The notes beneath the pieces were generated by a model. It had not been told where the DNA came from. It searched no databases and saw only the letters and a program-made list of their open reading frames with translations. The position numbers and the translations under genes were made by a program. From assembly GCF_002208135.1 (NCBI RefSeq), contig NZ_CP021647.1, forward strand, positions 437,501 to 501,500: a stretch of DNA of 64,000 bases. The letters run 5' to 3'. This document shows, one piece after another, positions 55,148-64,000 of this stretch. Each line of letters opens with the position of its first letter. The first letter of the stretch is position 1. Origin of the DNA: Pseudoalteromonas piscicida. GTDB lineage: Bacteria; Pseudomonadota; Gammaproteobacteria; Enterobacterales; Alteromonadaceae.

Positions 55148-57082
55148 TTATAAAGCGCGCTCCGTGATCAATGCTTTTGCCTTCTCATATTTTTCGCTGG
55201 ATAAGCTACCAAACCCGCTAAGTTGTCTGAATTTATATTTAGTAAAATAGGGGCAATTTAAGCCCAGTAAAAACAACGTTTTGAGGTGAGTTGTAAAAGT
55301 AACGCCGCGTTGCGCTGCAAACTGTGAAACGTCTCTTAATATATTTCGTGTTGTTTCAACATCTAATTCGTTGTTCTCTTGTACATTGACGATTAGATGC
55401 TTACCACTGCAGACACTGCAATGACCACATTGCTCCGGTGCGAGCTTGTCGCCAAAATAACTGGCGAGCGCTTTGTGGTAGCATGAAGTAAGTTGGAAAA
55501 ATTTAAGTAGATGTCTTAGCCGTGCAAGTTCACCTTGTTCTTTAATTTGTGACTGTTGGTAGAAAGACTGAACCAATTCATTAATGTTTACATGTTGAGT
55601 AGGCTTTGAATAAACCGACGTATATTTAGCGACTTTTACTTCAATCAATTGTTGGCTTTGCAAATACTCAACGACTTCTTGCGCTTTTGTCAGTGGGATA
55701 TTGTGCTCCTTCAATGTTTGATGTGAAAGCAATCCCCATTTCTTTTTGAATTCAAAACACGAGAATAGCCGAGTCAAAAATAGTTGTCGCTCGGGCGAGT
55801 ATTTCGCTAATATTTTATCTTTTTCTTGGGTGAATGCGATGCTTAGCTCTGCAAAGTAGCTGTAGTTTACCTGTAAATAACCTTGAAGTTCGAGCTGGAC
55901 GATAAGCGTTTTTAGTACCAATTGATTAATATTAGTTTTGTAAGCGAGATCGTATTCATTAAGGTGATAATCTGTACTTAGATCAGCAAATAGTTCGTTA
56001 AACAGCAGCGTTAATGACTCACGCTCTAATGCATTGGCATAAATGAAATTCTCTAATGTGGCAATTTTTTCATTATTAATTAATGCTACGCAATGTGCAT
56101 TCTCACCATCTCTCCCCGCCCTGCCCACTTCTTGGCTATATCCTTCAATCGATTTTGGCATATCATAATGTAGTACCCAACGGACATCGGGTTTGTCTAC
56201 ACCCATCCCAAATGCAATGGTAGCCACAACGATAAGATTTGCTTTAGCTAGAAAGTCAGCTTGAATTTGTGCCTTTTTCTCGGGCTGTAAAGATGCGTGA
56301 AAAGCTTCTGCTGGAAAGCCACAGGCAGTTATCATTTTTGCCACTTCTTCTGCTTGCTTTTGTTGTGTTACATAAACGATACCCGCGCCCTTCGCCCTTT
56401 TTAAAAAGGCGAGCAAATATTCGTCTTTTTGTGATTCGCTAATATGGGCTGCACTTAACAAAAGGTTCTTTCGGTAAAAACCAGTCCTAATGATATTTTG
56501 TTCAGAGACTTCGAATTTATCTGCCATATCTCGAGCGACTTTATTTGTCGCTGTTGCAGTTAGTAACAAAACTTGATTGATCCTGAGTTCATGTCGATAT
56601 TTAGCTACTTTTAGGTAATCAGGTCTGAAATTATGTCCCCACTCAGAAATACAATGGGCTTCGTCGATGACAAGAAAAGAGATATTGCTTTGTGATAATA
56701 AAGTCCGTGCTTTTTGGCTATTCAGACGCTCGACTGATATAAAAAGGACTTTAAGTGCATTGTCCCGCACCGCATTCTCTGTGCGTAACGTCTGCTCTTT
56801 GGTTTGAGTACTATCGAGACAGGCTGTCGCAATTCCTTTGCTTTGTAGGTAATCTCGCTGCTCATGCATCAGTGCCAAAAGTGGTGAAACGACTAAGCAC
56901 ATGCCTTCCTTGATTATTGCAGGTAACTGGTAACACAACGATTTTCCTGCACCAGTTGCAAAAATAGCGATTGCACTTTGACCTTGCAGTATAGACTCGA
57001 TGACTTCAGATTGCCCTGGGCGAAGTGTTGTATGTCCAAATGTGCTTTGTAGTGTTTGAAAAAGTAGCTGTTGTTGAGTCAT
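55148..57082 (-). CDS. recQ: RecQ-family ATP-dependent DNA helicase
   Basis: This 644-residue SF2 helicase acts in recombination and repair. It has Walker A IFATGAGKSLCYQLPA, the DEAH box LVIDEAHCISEWGHNFRPDY, SATATN-like LLTATATNKV, and the motif VI region YSQEVGRAGRDG. The RecQ-C zinc region has cysteines CYHKALASYFG and CGHCSVC. A full C-terminal HRDC domain is not evident; the last 100 residues read differently from E. coli RecQ. It overlaps the solute-binding gene start by 4 bases and abuts anmK, so the three may form one transcript. Confidence 0.9.
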   Translation of the reverse strand: MTQQQLLFQTLQSTFGHTTLRPGQSEVIESILQGQSAIAIFATGAGKSLCYQLPAIIKEGMCLVVSPLLALMHEQRDYLQSKGIATACLDSTQTKEQTLRTENAVRDNALKVLFISVERLNSQKARTLLSQSNISFLVIDEAHCISEWGHNFRPDYLKVAKYRHELRINQVLLLTATATNKVARDMADKFEVSEQNIIRTGFYRKNLLLSAAHISESQKDEYLLAFLKRAKGAGIVYVTQQKQAEEVAKMITACGFPAEAFHASLQPEKKAQIQADFLAKANLIVVATIAFGMGVDKPDVRWVLHYDMPKSIEGYSQEVGRAGRDGENAHCVALINNEKIATLENFIYANALERESLTLLFNELFADLSTDYHLNEYDLAYKTNINQLVLKTLIVQLELQGYLQVNYSYFAELSIAFTQEKDKILAKYSPERQLFLTRLFSCFEFKKKWGLLSHQTLKEHNIPLTKAQEVVEYLQSQQLIEVKVAKYTSVYSKPTQHVNINELVQSFYQQSQIKEQGELARLRHLLKFFQLTSCYHKALASYFGDKLAPEQCGHCSVCSGKHLIVNVQENNELDVETTRNILRDVSQFAAQRGVTFTTHLKTLFLLGLNCPYFTKYKFRQLSGFGSLSSEKYEKAKALITERAL

Positions 57083-57840
57083 CCTGAATCTTTTCTATAT
57101 TTTTCTGAGATATTCGCTATTGTGCCATTTAAATTAGTTATTGCTTCATTGATGCGTTCAATGTCGCTACGCTTAAATGCATGACGTCCGAGCATAAAAT
57201 GTATAGCGTTATCGTTAACTACATAAGGGTGAAGCTGAATGCCTTTATAGCCAAGCTTGTTGATATAGTAATAGCCTGCGTCTTCATCTTCAATGAGAAA
57301 ATCAACGCGGTTCTTAGCCACCATCTCAATCCGTCTGTCTAAGCTCGCTATTTCAAACAAACGTTTATCGTACCAATCAATTTTTTTTATTTGTTTTACT
57401 TCCTCGCCATAGTAGGCGCCAGGATTAGCTGTGAATGAATAACCCGCAGAGAATAACTCGATTAAGTTGCTATCTAGATCTATTTCCTTATTGGCAAAAA
57501 GGCGCATTTTTTCACGTCGGTATGGTGAAGAAAAGTAAGCAATTTTGGCCCTATCTACGCTAAAACTCGCGGATGGTAGAACATCAATTAAGCCCTTTTC
57601 AAGCTCTGTGATACCTCGGGCAGAGGATGGAAGTTGGATAAATTCGATACAAAACCCAGCGCGCTCGAACACCGCTCTAGTGATATCTACGTCTATGCCA
57701 TAGGGACGAGTACCATACATCACGAAAGGCGGCCAGCTAGATCCAATGCCGATTTTTAGGGACAACTTATTCGCGCAATCGGAAGCGTAGCTTTTTGAAA
57801 AAACTAAAACGAATAATAAAACGGATAGACGAATAAGCAC
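57079..57840 (-). CDS. Orphan periplasmic solute-binding protein (family 3-like)
   Basis: This 253-residue exported protein has a signal peptide (ends KSYA) and resembles SBP_bac_3 proteins: LKIGIGSSWPPFVMYG, RPYGIDVDITRAVFERAGF, ELEKGLIDVLPSASFSVDRA, YFSSPYRREKMRLFAN. Such proteins bind amino acids or small acids for ABC uptake, but no permease or ATPase gene is adjacent; orphan members in Alteromonadales may instead serve sensing. The end overlaps recQ by 4 bases. Confidence 0.82.
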   Translation of the reverse strand: MLIRLSVLLFVLVFSKSYASDCANKLSLKIGIGSSWPPFVMYGTRPYGIDVDITRAVFERAGFCIEFIQLPSSARGITELEKGLIDVLPSASFSVDRAKIAYFSSPYRREKMRLFANKEIDLDSNLIELFSAGYSFTANPGAYYGEEVKQIKKIDWYDKRLFEIASLDRRIEMVAKNRVDFLIEDEDAGYYYINKLGYKGIQLHPYVVNDNAIHFMLGRHAFKRSDIERINEAITNLNGTIANISEKYRKDSG

Positions 57841-57959
57841 AGCCAGAACTTATGACTCTTTTATGAAGTTCATTATGTCATTATGAAAGACCAAGCAGAA
57901 AAAGAAAGAAGAAATTGGAGATAATAGACAGAAAACGGTTAATTTTATGTTTTTGTGGA

Positions 57960-57989
57960 TAAAAAATGAGCTTGACTAGCAAGCTCATT
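57960..57989 (-). terminator. Terminator of chitin operon
   Basis: The stem AATGAGCTTG / CAAGCTCATT with loop ACTAG is followed on the minus strand by TTTTT. It lies 18 bases beyond the ChiA-like stop. Confidence 0.88.
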
Positions 57990-58006
57990 AATTAGGGATT
58001 GGTAGA

Positions 58007-60475
58007 TTAGTTAGTTACTGCCTTCCATACATCAGCAGTTCCAGGTTCTTCACCTTGAGTCCACCACTTTGCTTCAAAGACATTGCCGTTGTGAATTACC
58101 CGGTCTCCACCGACATAGACCGCAGAACTATCCCAAGTTGGATATTGTGCGCCACCGTCTTTAATCGTGACATTAAATGTCGTATCAACGGCGTTTACTC
58201 CGTCTGATATGGTAACAGTAACTGGCACTGTTGTGTCAGCAGTCACATTTGCCGCAGTGATTGAAGCTGAGCTGCCGTTTGCTGCAATGCTTAGCTCTGC
58301 AGGTGCACTCCAGCTATAGCTTAGTGCTGCACCTTCGGGGTCAGTTGCTGTTACATTCACAGTGGCTGAAGCGCCTTCGTTAACCGTAATATTCGAAATA
58401 GGTGTAACGACTGGTGCTGCATTAGCGCCTTCTGGATTTACTACAACTGAGATCGTTTTCGTTGTCGATAGCGCGCCATCATTTACTGTTACCGTCAAGT
58501 CGTAGCTTGTCTGTTGGGTGACTGAAGGTGCAGTCACAGCAACTGCTGCGGTGTTGTTAGCAGATAAAGTCAAACCAGATGCTGCAACCCATGAATAGGT
58601 CAACGGATCATTGTCTAAATCGCTTGCTTGCGCATCAACATTTACAATCTGACCTGAGGTCACATTGATTGGTCCAGACATACCGATAGAAGGCGCACGA
58701 TTTGGGATCTCACCAGCTGTAAGACCATCGTACATAGCATTTAGAATGTCGCCATTATCTGCATCAATTTCCCAGCCAAATAAACCGGCTAGTTGATGAG
58801 TGTTTGCATACTGACCTTTTGCGATAACGCTACGCGGGCTATCGTAAGTGATGAGTTTACCGTTACTTCTGTTCCAAACATATGCTGCTTGTGCTTGCTC
58901 ATCGTAGCCAACTTCATAGCCATTAACACCTGAACCGCCTTGCCCTACAGCGTTTGCTGCAATCGCTTTGTAATCCATAATGCCAGGTTCCCAAACGCCT
59001 TCGCTCGTTGAACCAGTCAAAGGACCATTGCCCGGCGCTGTCATCGGATTACCCGGAATAGTAGCATTGGAATCTAGTACACCTTCCCAGCCACGGCCAT
59101 ACATTGCAACGCCCATGACTAGCTTAGACGGCTGTACACCCTGCTGAAGTAGCAGTTGTATCGCATGGTCTCCTGTATAAGCTGGGCCTTTACGCGGCAC
59201 ACCATTGTCGTCAACGCCAGTGCCGTTGCACTCATCAGTACTTAGGTGTGAGCCACAGTAGATACCTGTTTGATGACCTGTTTCATTGTTCCAAGCGCCA
59301 TAGAAGTCATAGGTCATCGCGAAGATGTAATCCATATATTGCTGAGCTGCTTGATAATCAACGTCTTCAATCTTATCGTAACCGGCACCTATTGCAGAAG
59401 TGAGCTCATATTGACGTCCTGTTTCCGCTTCTAACTCATCAAGCATTGCGCGAAGTTCTTGCATTAGCGCCACATATGCTGGACCGTCATTAACCGGATC
59501 GCCTAAATCTGGGTTTGGACCATCACCACCTGGGAATTCCCAGTCTATATCAACACCATCATAAAACTTCCACGTTTTAAGGAATTGCTTTACTGACGCA
59601 ACAAAAGTGTCGCGGTTTGCTTTGTTGGTGAAGCCATGGAATGGATCTGAAAGCGTCCATCCACCAACGGAAGGTAGAATTTTAAGGTCTGGATAACGCT
59701 GTTTCAGCGCCATCAACTGAGAGTAAACACCGCGAATTGGATCTTTTGCGTCCACACCAGGCATAGATTTTTGTACCGCAGCCCAAGGGTCGTGAATAAC
59801 CACTTCATAATCTTGAGAGTCAGCGCACGCCGTTTGTAACGCTCTCCAGCTATTACCATTCTCAATCGATTTTAGCGACTCGTTAGGACCACAAATAGGA
59901 ATAAAGCCATATAAAATGTGTGACAGGTTATGAGCTGGGATCTTAGTTACGTCGTAGTCACGGCCATAAATACCCCATTCAACAAAATATGCACCCGTTA
60001 CGCGCCCTGGTATTGTACCGTTATTGCGGTTATTCGGATCTACATTCATAGGAAGGGGCGCTAAGTGTGCTCCGTCCGTGTCAGCAATGACGATCTCTTT
60101 TCCTGCGCTTCTTGCACAAACTGTACCTTCACATAATTCTAGGTAAAGTTGATGGCGTCCAGATTTAGTATAGGGGAATTGCACTACGCCGCTTTTGGTA
60201 CCTGCTGCAAGTGTGCCTTGGTTAACAAGCTGATCATCAAAGTATACTTTATAGTTGTCGCCGCCAGAACCGCTCCATGCATTCCATTTGATGCTAATAT
60301 TCACCACGTCTTTGGCTTTAACTAATTGTTTGTAAGAACCAAGCCCATCGACGTTGACTTCAACGAACGAATACTGTTGTGGCTGCCAGTCTAACGTTGG
60401 TGTGGACGGGGCTGCAAATGCCCCGCCACTCAGTAAGGCAAGTCCTATATAGCTGGTTATTTTATTAAGTTTCAT
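58007..60475 (-). CDS. chiA: Secreted GH18 chitinase (ChiA-like)
   Basis: This chitinase of about 822 residues has the following domains: signal peptide (cleavage after AFA), an N-terminal ChiA-type FnIII-like domain (about 25-130), a GH18 barrel (about 145-560) with the catalytic motif DGVDIDWEFPGG (proton donor Glu near residue 313), two Ig/PKD-like domains (NRAPSIGMSG and NAAPVVTPIS starts), and a C-terminal CBM5/12 with YPTWDSSAVYVGGDRV and AKWWTQGEEPG. I start at MKLNKITSY; the longer frame has a poor signal. It is last of the chitin cluster, as in Alteromonas sp. O-7. Confidence 0.9.
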   Translation of the reverse strand: MKLNKITSYIGLALLSGGAFAAPSTPTLDWQPQQYSFVEVNVDGLGSYKQLVKAKDVVNISIKWNAWSGSGGDNYKVYFDDQLVNQGTLAAGTKSGVVQFPYTKSGRHQLYLELCEGTVCARSAGKEIVIADTDGAHLAPLPMNVDPNNRNNGTIPGRVTGAYFVEWGIYGRDYDVTKIPAHNLSHILYGFIPICGPNESLKSIENGNSWRALQTACADSQDYEVVIHDPWAAVQKSMPGVDAKDPIRGVYSQLMALKQRYPDLKILPSVGGWTLSDPFHGFTNKANRDTFVASVKQFLKTWKFYDGVDIDWEFPGGDGPNPDLGDPVNDGPAYVALMQELRAMLDELEAETGRQYELTSAIGAGYDKIEDVDYQAAQQYMDYIFAMTYDFYGAWNNETGHQTGIYCGSHLSTDECNGTGVDDNGVPRKGPAYTGDHAIQLLLQQGVQPSKLVMGVAMYGRGWEGVLDSNATIPGNPMTAPGNGPLTGSTSEGVWEPGIMDYKAIAANAVGQGGSGVNGYEVGYDEQAQAAYVWNRSNGKLITYDSPRSVIAKGQYANTHQLAGLFGWEIDADNGDILNAMYDGLTAGEIPNRAPSIGMSGPINVTSGQIVNVDAQASDLDNDPLTYSWVAASGLTLSANNTAAVAVTAPSVTQQTSYDLTVTVNDGALSTTKTISVVVNPEGANAAPVVTPISNITVNEGASATVNVTATDPEGAALSYSWSAPAELSIAANGSSASITAANVTADTTVPVTVTISDGVNAVDTTFNVTIKDGGAQYPTWDSSAVYVGGDRVIHNGNVFEAKWWTQGEEPGTADVWKAVTN

Positions 60476-60527
60476 ATCTTCAACCTTATTGTAGTTACAT
60501 GTTGTACCCAATTAATGTGGGTTTTCT

Positions 60528-61955
60528 TTAAATTGCTTTCCAAACGTCGGATGTACCGGGCTCTTCTCCCTGTGTCCACCACTTAGCTTCATACACTTTC
60601 TGTTGATGTGTTACTCTGTCGCCTGCAACATAGGTAGTTGTACTATTCCAAGCTGGATATTGGTTATTGATGCTATCTTGAACAGTGATTGAGAATTTTA
60701 CGGTCGTGCTCGCCTTGCCGTCAGTAACATTAAGTTCAGCCTGAAACGTTTGATCAGCTGCAACTTCAGGTGCTGAGATGGTAATTGTGTCACCTTCGCC
60801 ACTAAAGCTAAGCGGAGCAGGAATACGCCAAATGAATGTTAGTGGATCATTTTGGTCGTCAAACGCATGAGCATGCACTGTCGCTTGACTGCTTTCCGCG
60901 ATACGTTGGTTAGAAATTGGGTTTACCGTTGGTGCGGTGTTGTCACCACCTTTTACAATGCTAAGGTTGCTGGTGTAAGCGGCATTTGGCAAAAATACTT
61001 CGTTTGCTAATAAGGCATTTGCATCAAACGCGATTGAACCGTCCACTTGTTTGATACCGATGTTGACCTTATTACCGTAATTGTTATTAAGGTATTGAGC
61101 TAACTCAGCTTGCCATGTTGATACATTCGTGGAAGTTACCTTAAGGCTATGGCTAATTAATTCATTACCAGATTGGTCAAATGTCCTAAACCACACACTG
61201 TCACCAGCATTGGCGTCTTGTCCTTGTTTTAAGAAATAACCGCTGCTAACCCATTCTGGTGGTGTGCCAGATGATGCTATCGTGATATCCGAGCAATTAT
61301 AAAATCCCTCACCTGCGACATCTAACCGTTGCCAACGCGTATATAAAACTGCATTGCCCTCACGCCCTTGAGGTATATCTATTTCCATTTTATAGAAACG
61401 TTTACCTTCAGGATCGACAACGAAATCAATATTGCCAAACTCATTGATTAGCTCTAAATCATTCCAAGTCAGGGGCGATGTATCACCATCGTAGCTTGGT
61501 TTCGAAAGGAAAAACTGCCAAAAGCTCGGGTTGTGCGGTGTTGTCGCTCTAAAGCTAATTGCAAGTTTATTTTGAGCGTTTGGTTCGACAACTGTACGCT
61601 GCCAGTGAGGTGAAACAACACTCATACCACTTTTGTTTGGATCGCCCGCTGAGCAGAGCGTTCCGTCTGGTATATTCACTTTTACCGCCTCCAGATTGTT
61701 GTAATCAGCGGTGTTAGTTGAAAACTCATGCTCTTGCACAAATTGGAAATGGCCGGAGTCAAGAAAAGCTGCGCGACAGGCTAAGTTTGGGATATTTGAG
61801 CCATCATCCGGCCACCAATAGCCTCCTTGCGCCTGACAGATTGCTTGCCTTGCTTTGGGAAAGTCCATAAAACCGTGAGCTGAAACTGTGCTTGAAAGCA
61901 AAGCTGAGGTTGCGCCCAAAAGACCAAGCGCATATTTACGTTGTAAACTATTCAT
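60528..61955 (-). CDS. AA10 lytic polysaccharide monooxygenase (chitin-binding protein)
   Basis: This 475-residue secreted LPMO cleaves crystalline chitin oxidatively. The signal peptide ends SSTVSA, so the mature protein starts with His27 in HGFMDFPKARQAIC; the second copper His is H117 in SVVSPHWQRT, completing the histidine brace. After the AA10 domain (27-215) come a GbpA-like module (about 235-330), an Ig-like domain (NTAPTVNPISNQRIAESSQA) and a C-terminal CBM5/12 with AKWWTQGEEPGTSDVW, nearly the same as in the ChiA-like enzyme. Layout matches Cbp1 of Alteromonas sp. O-7. It lies between two chitinase genes. Confidence 0.9.
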   Translation of the reverse strand: MNSLQRKYALGLLGATSALLSSTVSAHGFMDFPKARQAICQAQGGYWWPDDGSNIPNLACRAAFLDSGHFQFVQEHEFSTNTADYNNLEAVKVNIPDGTLCSAGDPNKSGMSVVSPHWQRTVVEPNAQNKLAISFRATTPHNPSFWQFFLSKPSYDGDTSPLTWNDLELINEFGNIDFVVDPEGKRFYKMEIDIPQGREGNAVLYTRWQRLDVAGEGFYNCSDITIASSGTPPEWVSSGYFLKQGQDANAGDSVWFRTFDQSGNELISHSLKVTSTNVSTWQAELAQYLNNNYGNKVNIGIKQVDGSIAFDANALLANEVFLPNAAYTSNLSIVKGGDNTAPTVNPISNQRIAESSQATVHAHAFDDQNDPLTFIWRIPAPLSFSGEGDTITISAPEVAADQTFQAELNVTDGKASTTVKFSITVQDSINNQYPAWNSTTTYVAGDRVTHQQKVYEAKWWTQGEEPGTSDVWKAI

Positions 61956-61975
61956 GCTTATTCGCCTTTCATAAA

Positions 61976-61992
61976 GGGGAGCAAAGCTCCCC
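61976..61992 (-). terminator. Intra-operon hairpin between the two upstream chitin genes
   Basis: A perfect 7-bp stem GGGGAGC / GCTCCCC with loop AAA lies between the GH18 stop and the LPMO start. Only a short T-stretch (TTTATG) follows on the minus strand, so partial termination or mRNA processing is more likely than full stop. Confidence 0.55.
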
Positions 61993-62001
61993 GTTTATCA
62001 T

Positions 62002-64000
62002 TTACAAGTTGCAAACCTTGGTATAATCGCTGCTGACTGATGGTTGCTTATTGCTCCACCATTTCGCTTCATATACCGCGTTTCCTTCAACAATTAAATC
62101 ACCTTGAGCAGCATGTGTGCCCTGTGGCAAATTCGGGTAAACCACAATTTGACTGATAGGTGTGCCTTTACAGCTAGTGATTGGATCTGTAGGGCCGGTG
62201 CCAGGGGTTGCAATAGGTAGATCCTTGTATTCACTGGTGAGTGCATAGCGATTGCCGTCTTTCTCAACCACAAAGTTAACCGGGCCAGAAATAGGCATGT
62301 AATACATTACTTGGGCATTAATGGTTTCGCCCGGAGCAAAAGACTTAGGCGTACCACCCCACTCATTTATGAGAGAGATTGAGAATCTATGGAACTCGTT
62401 TTCGAAGCCACCGATATTGTTACCTGCGGCATTCGATCCATTTACATCTACTGCCATGCCAAGCTTTTCTTGTGCATTCCAGTTAGATTTGAAAATGGCA
62501 GATGTTGCAACCGGAACATCAAACGAAATTTTAGCGCCACTCAAGTCTATCGCTGAGTTGTTTGTAAAGGCAAAAGTTGGTGCAATTGGGTAGTTAGCAT
62601 CTCCCGCAGGAAAATCTTTAGCGACGAATGTTACATCAACCGCCGAAGTTGGTTTTATGAAGGTCTTATTACCTTGTTTAACTGAATAAGGCGTGCCACT
62701 TTGGTTAAACTTGTTGTAGGCTAAGCTTGTTAGCGATGAACCCATGAAATATTCATTCTTGCTCACATCGTAATCGAAGTCGCCTGCAAGCTCCCAGAAC
62801 ATGATACCGCCTAGTTCTTGGTTGATGACATAGTCGACTTTAGCGGCCATAGATTCCTCATCTTCAATGGATAGGAAGACATTTTTGGTGGAATTCCAAA
62901 GCCAAGGTGCAACGGCCACAGAGTCATAATGACGCGTATAGGTGCCATTAATTTGATGCTCTGGGTTGTTAACTGGGTCTAGTCCATAATCACTTAGGTA
63001 ACTACCCAAAACACCATTTTGAAGGTTTTTGACATGCCAAAGAGGGTTGGAGCCTGCTGGTACTTCTAAGCCAATGTCATTCTTGTCGTGCCACAAGTTA
63101 TCGATACCAACAGCACCATTACCGCACTTGTTCTTTTCACCGCTGCCCGTGCCTGGGGGGCAATCAGCTTGGTTAGGTAATGCAGCCTGACCCCATAAGC
63201 CATTTGTACCACCCGTAACATCTCTAAAACCACGAGTATAATAAGGGATACCGATATTGATGCGTCCTGCAGAGACAGATCCCCTGAAGTATTTAACGGC
63301 CCAGTCAGTGTTAAGGTAACCAATGCCCTCAAACTCTTTGGTACCGTATACATTCCATTGTTTGAGCTCGGAATCTTCGCCAGTGTCGAATAGCGATGCG
63401 TTGTGGCCAACGTGTTGGTTCCATGCGCCATGTAAGTCATAAGACATGATATTGACGTAGTCTAGGTACTTAGTAACTTGGAATGTTTCCATACCACGTA
63501 GAAGGTAACCAGAAGATGGCGATGCAATTGTTAACAGGTAGTGTGTATTGTCTTGTTGACCTGCCTGGTCTAATGCTTCTCTTAGCTTTTTCATTAGTAC
63601 TTGATAAGAAGCATTCAGTGCAGCTCGACGCGGGTTTGAGATGGCAAAATCGTCGGGGTGACCAGAGTCGTTCATAGATGATGGGTATTCATAGTCAATA
63701 TCAACGCCATCAAAGTTATATTTACGAATAAATTCAACAGAACTTGCTACAAATGCGTCAATACCAGCGTGATTTACGCTGCCGTCTGCATTGGTCGTCA
63801 TCGTATAGAAACCGCCACTTGCGACACGCTTACCTGTTTCATCAAAGTAACCGCCAGTTTCAGCCCAGCCGCCGACAGAGATTAAGGTTTTAACATCAGG
63901 GTGCTGCTTCTTAAATTTGTTCAGCAAGTTAAAATGACCGGTGTAAGGAAGAGCGGGGTCCATCTCTGCACCGGCAACACCTGGCCAAGTCATATTTGTT
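62002..64000 (-). CDS. Secreted GH18 chitinase (ChiD-like), 5' end outside window
   Basis: The visible C-terminal part (at least 665 residues) of a GH18 chitinase is open to the window edge. It has LISVGGWAETGGYFD, the catalytic DGVDIDYEYPSS, INIGIPYYTRGF and GIMFWELAGDFDYD of the barrel, then a cellulose/chitin-binding-like beta domain and a C-terminal CBM5/12 with AVYEAKWWSNKQPSVSSDY. It is the first of three genes (chitinase, LPMO, chitinase) on the minus strand and probably cotranscribed with them. Signal peptide and N-terminus lie beyond base 64000. Confidence 0.9.
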   Translation of the reverse strand, partial: TNMTWPGVAGAEMDPALPYTGHFNLLNKFKKQHPDVKTLISVGGWAETGGYFDETGKRVASGGFYTMTTNADGSVNHAGIDAFVASSVEFIRKYNFDGVDIDYEYPSSMNDSGHPDDFAISNPRRAALNASYQVLMKKLREALDQAGQQDNTHYLLTIASPSSGYLLRGMETFQVTKYLDYVNIMSYDLHGAWNQHVGHNASLFDTGEDSELKQWNVYGTKEFEGIGYLNTDWAVKYFRGSVSAGRINIGIPYYTRGFRDVTGGTNGLWGQAALPNQADCPPGTGSGEKNKCGNGAVGIDNLWHDKNDIGLEVPAGSNPLWHVKNLQNGVLGSYLSDYGLDPVNNPEHQINGTYTRHYDSVAVAPWLWNSTKNVFLSIEDEESMAAKVDYVINQELGGIMFWELAGDFDYDVSKNEYFMGSSLTSLAYNKFNQSGTPYSVKQGNKTFIKPTSAVDVTFVAKDFPAGDANYPIAPTFAFTNNSAIDLSGAKISFDVPVATSAIFKSNWNAQEKLGMAVDVNGSNAAGNNIGGFENEFHRFSISLINEWGGTPKSFAPGETINAQVMYYMPISGPVNFVVEKDGNRYALTSEYKDLPIATPGTGPTDPITSCKGTPISQIVVYPNLPQGTHAAQGDLIVEGNAVYEAKWWSNKQPSVSSDYTKVCNL

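Noticed and set aside
1..64000. CRISPR array, tRNA/rRNA genes, insertion sequences or prophage
   Set aside because: No regularly spaced repeats, cloverleaf-like sequence, transposase or phage structural genes were recognised in the window.

Overview
The window looks like chromosome of a marine gammaproteobacterium of the order Alteromonadales, most probably Pseudoalteromonas. This is inferred from gene content and protein style: a complete his operon with fused HisB and HisIE, NAD-type isocitrate dehydrogenase, a DUF3450/TtpC/ExbB/ExbD/TonB/TPR energy-transduction cluster, a PrtV-like M6 protease with PKD repeats and a GlyGly-CTERM tail, and a chitinase-LPMO-chitinase cluster in the order known from Alteromonas sp. 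O-7. No rRNA, tRNA, CRISPR array, insertion sequence or prophage was seen.

Layout. 1-5461: histidine operon, (hisD)-hisC-hisB-hisH-hisA-hisF-hisIE, with overlapping reading frames. 5.5-16.2 kb: mixed core genes on both strands (small lipoprotein, GT25 glycosyltransferase, DUF1232 protein, M61 peptidase, diguanylate cyclase, ppnN, xni, DUF3192 protein, a degenerate HD-GYP/HDOD-like protein). 16.4-25 kb: NAD-isocitrate dehydrogenase, a frameshifted M6 protease, ilvIH with a leader-peptide attenuator, a DUF4240 protein and a seven-repeat FG-GAP lipoprotein. 25-30 kb: GNAT, NIT-domain chemoreceptor, a small secreted protein split by a stop codon, asd, and a candidate small RNA. 30-39.7 kb: TonB-dependent receptor plus repeat-rich lipoprotein, followed by a TonB2-type motor operon. 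40-42 kb: a frameshifted chemoreceptor. 42-48.9 kb: a mannoside/mannose utilisation locus (GH92 mannosidase, secreted BSP-type peptidase, MFS sugar transporter, AGE-family isomerase, fructokinase) with LacI-type operators. 49-57.8 kb: YcgN-like protein, orphan histidine kinase, Na/Pi cotransporter behind PHO-box-like repeats, anmK (frameshifted), recQ and a solute-binding protein. 58-64 kb: chitin degradation (ChiA-like GH18, AA10 LPMO, second GH18 running off the window end).

How the genes work together. The extracellular part is built around polymer scavenging: chitinases and LPMO with C-terminal CBM5/12 modules, PKD-bearing protease, GH92 mannosidase with a translationally coupled peptidase, and a TonB receptor with its own energy module nearby. 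Mannose from GH92 would be imported by the MFS carrier, isomerised to fructose and phosphorylated to fructose-6-phosphate. PHO-box-like repeats in front of nptA and of the lipoprotein/receptor pair suggest phosphate-starvation control of two separate loci.

Quality note. Three genes (M6 protease, chemoreceptor, anmK) are each broken by exactly one missing base inside a G/C homopolymer of 5, 6 and 8. The shared pattern points first to base-calling or assembly error, although slipped-strand variation cannot be excluded from the sequence alone. One further small gene is split by an in-frame TAG.
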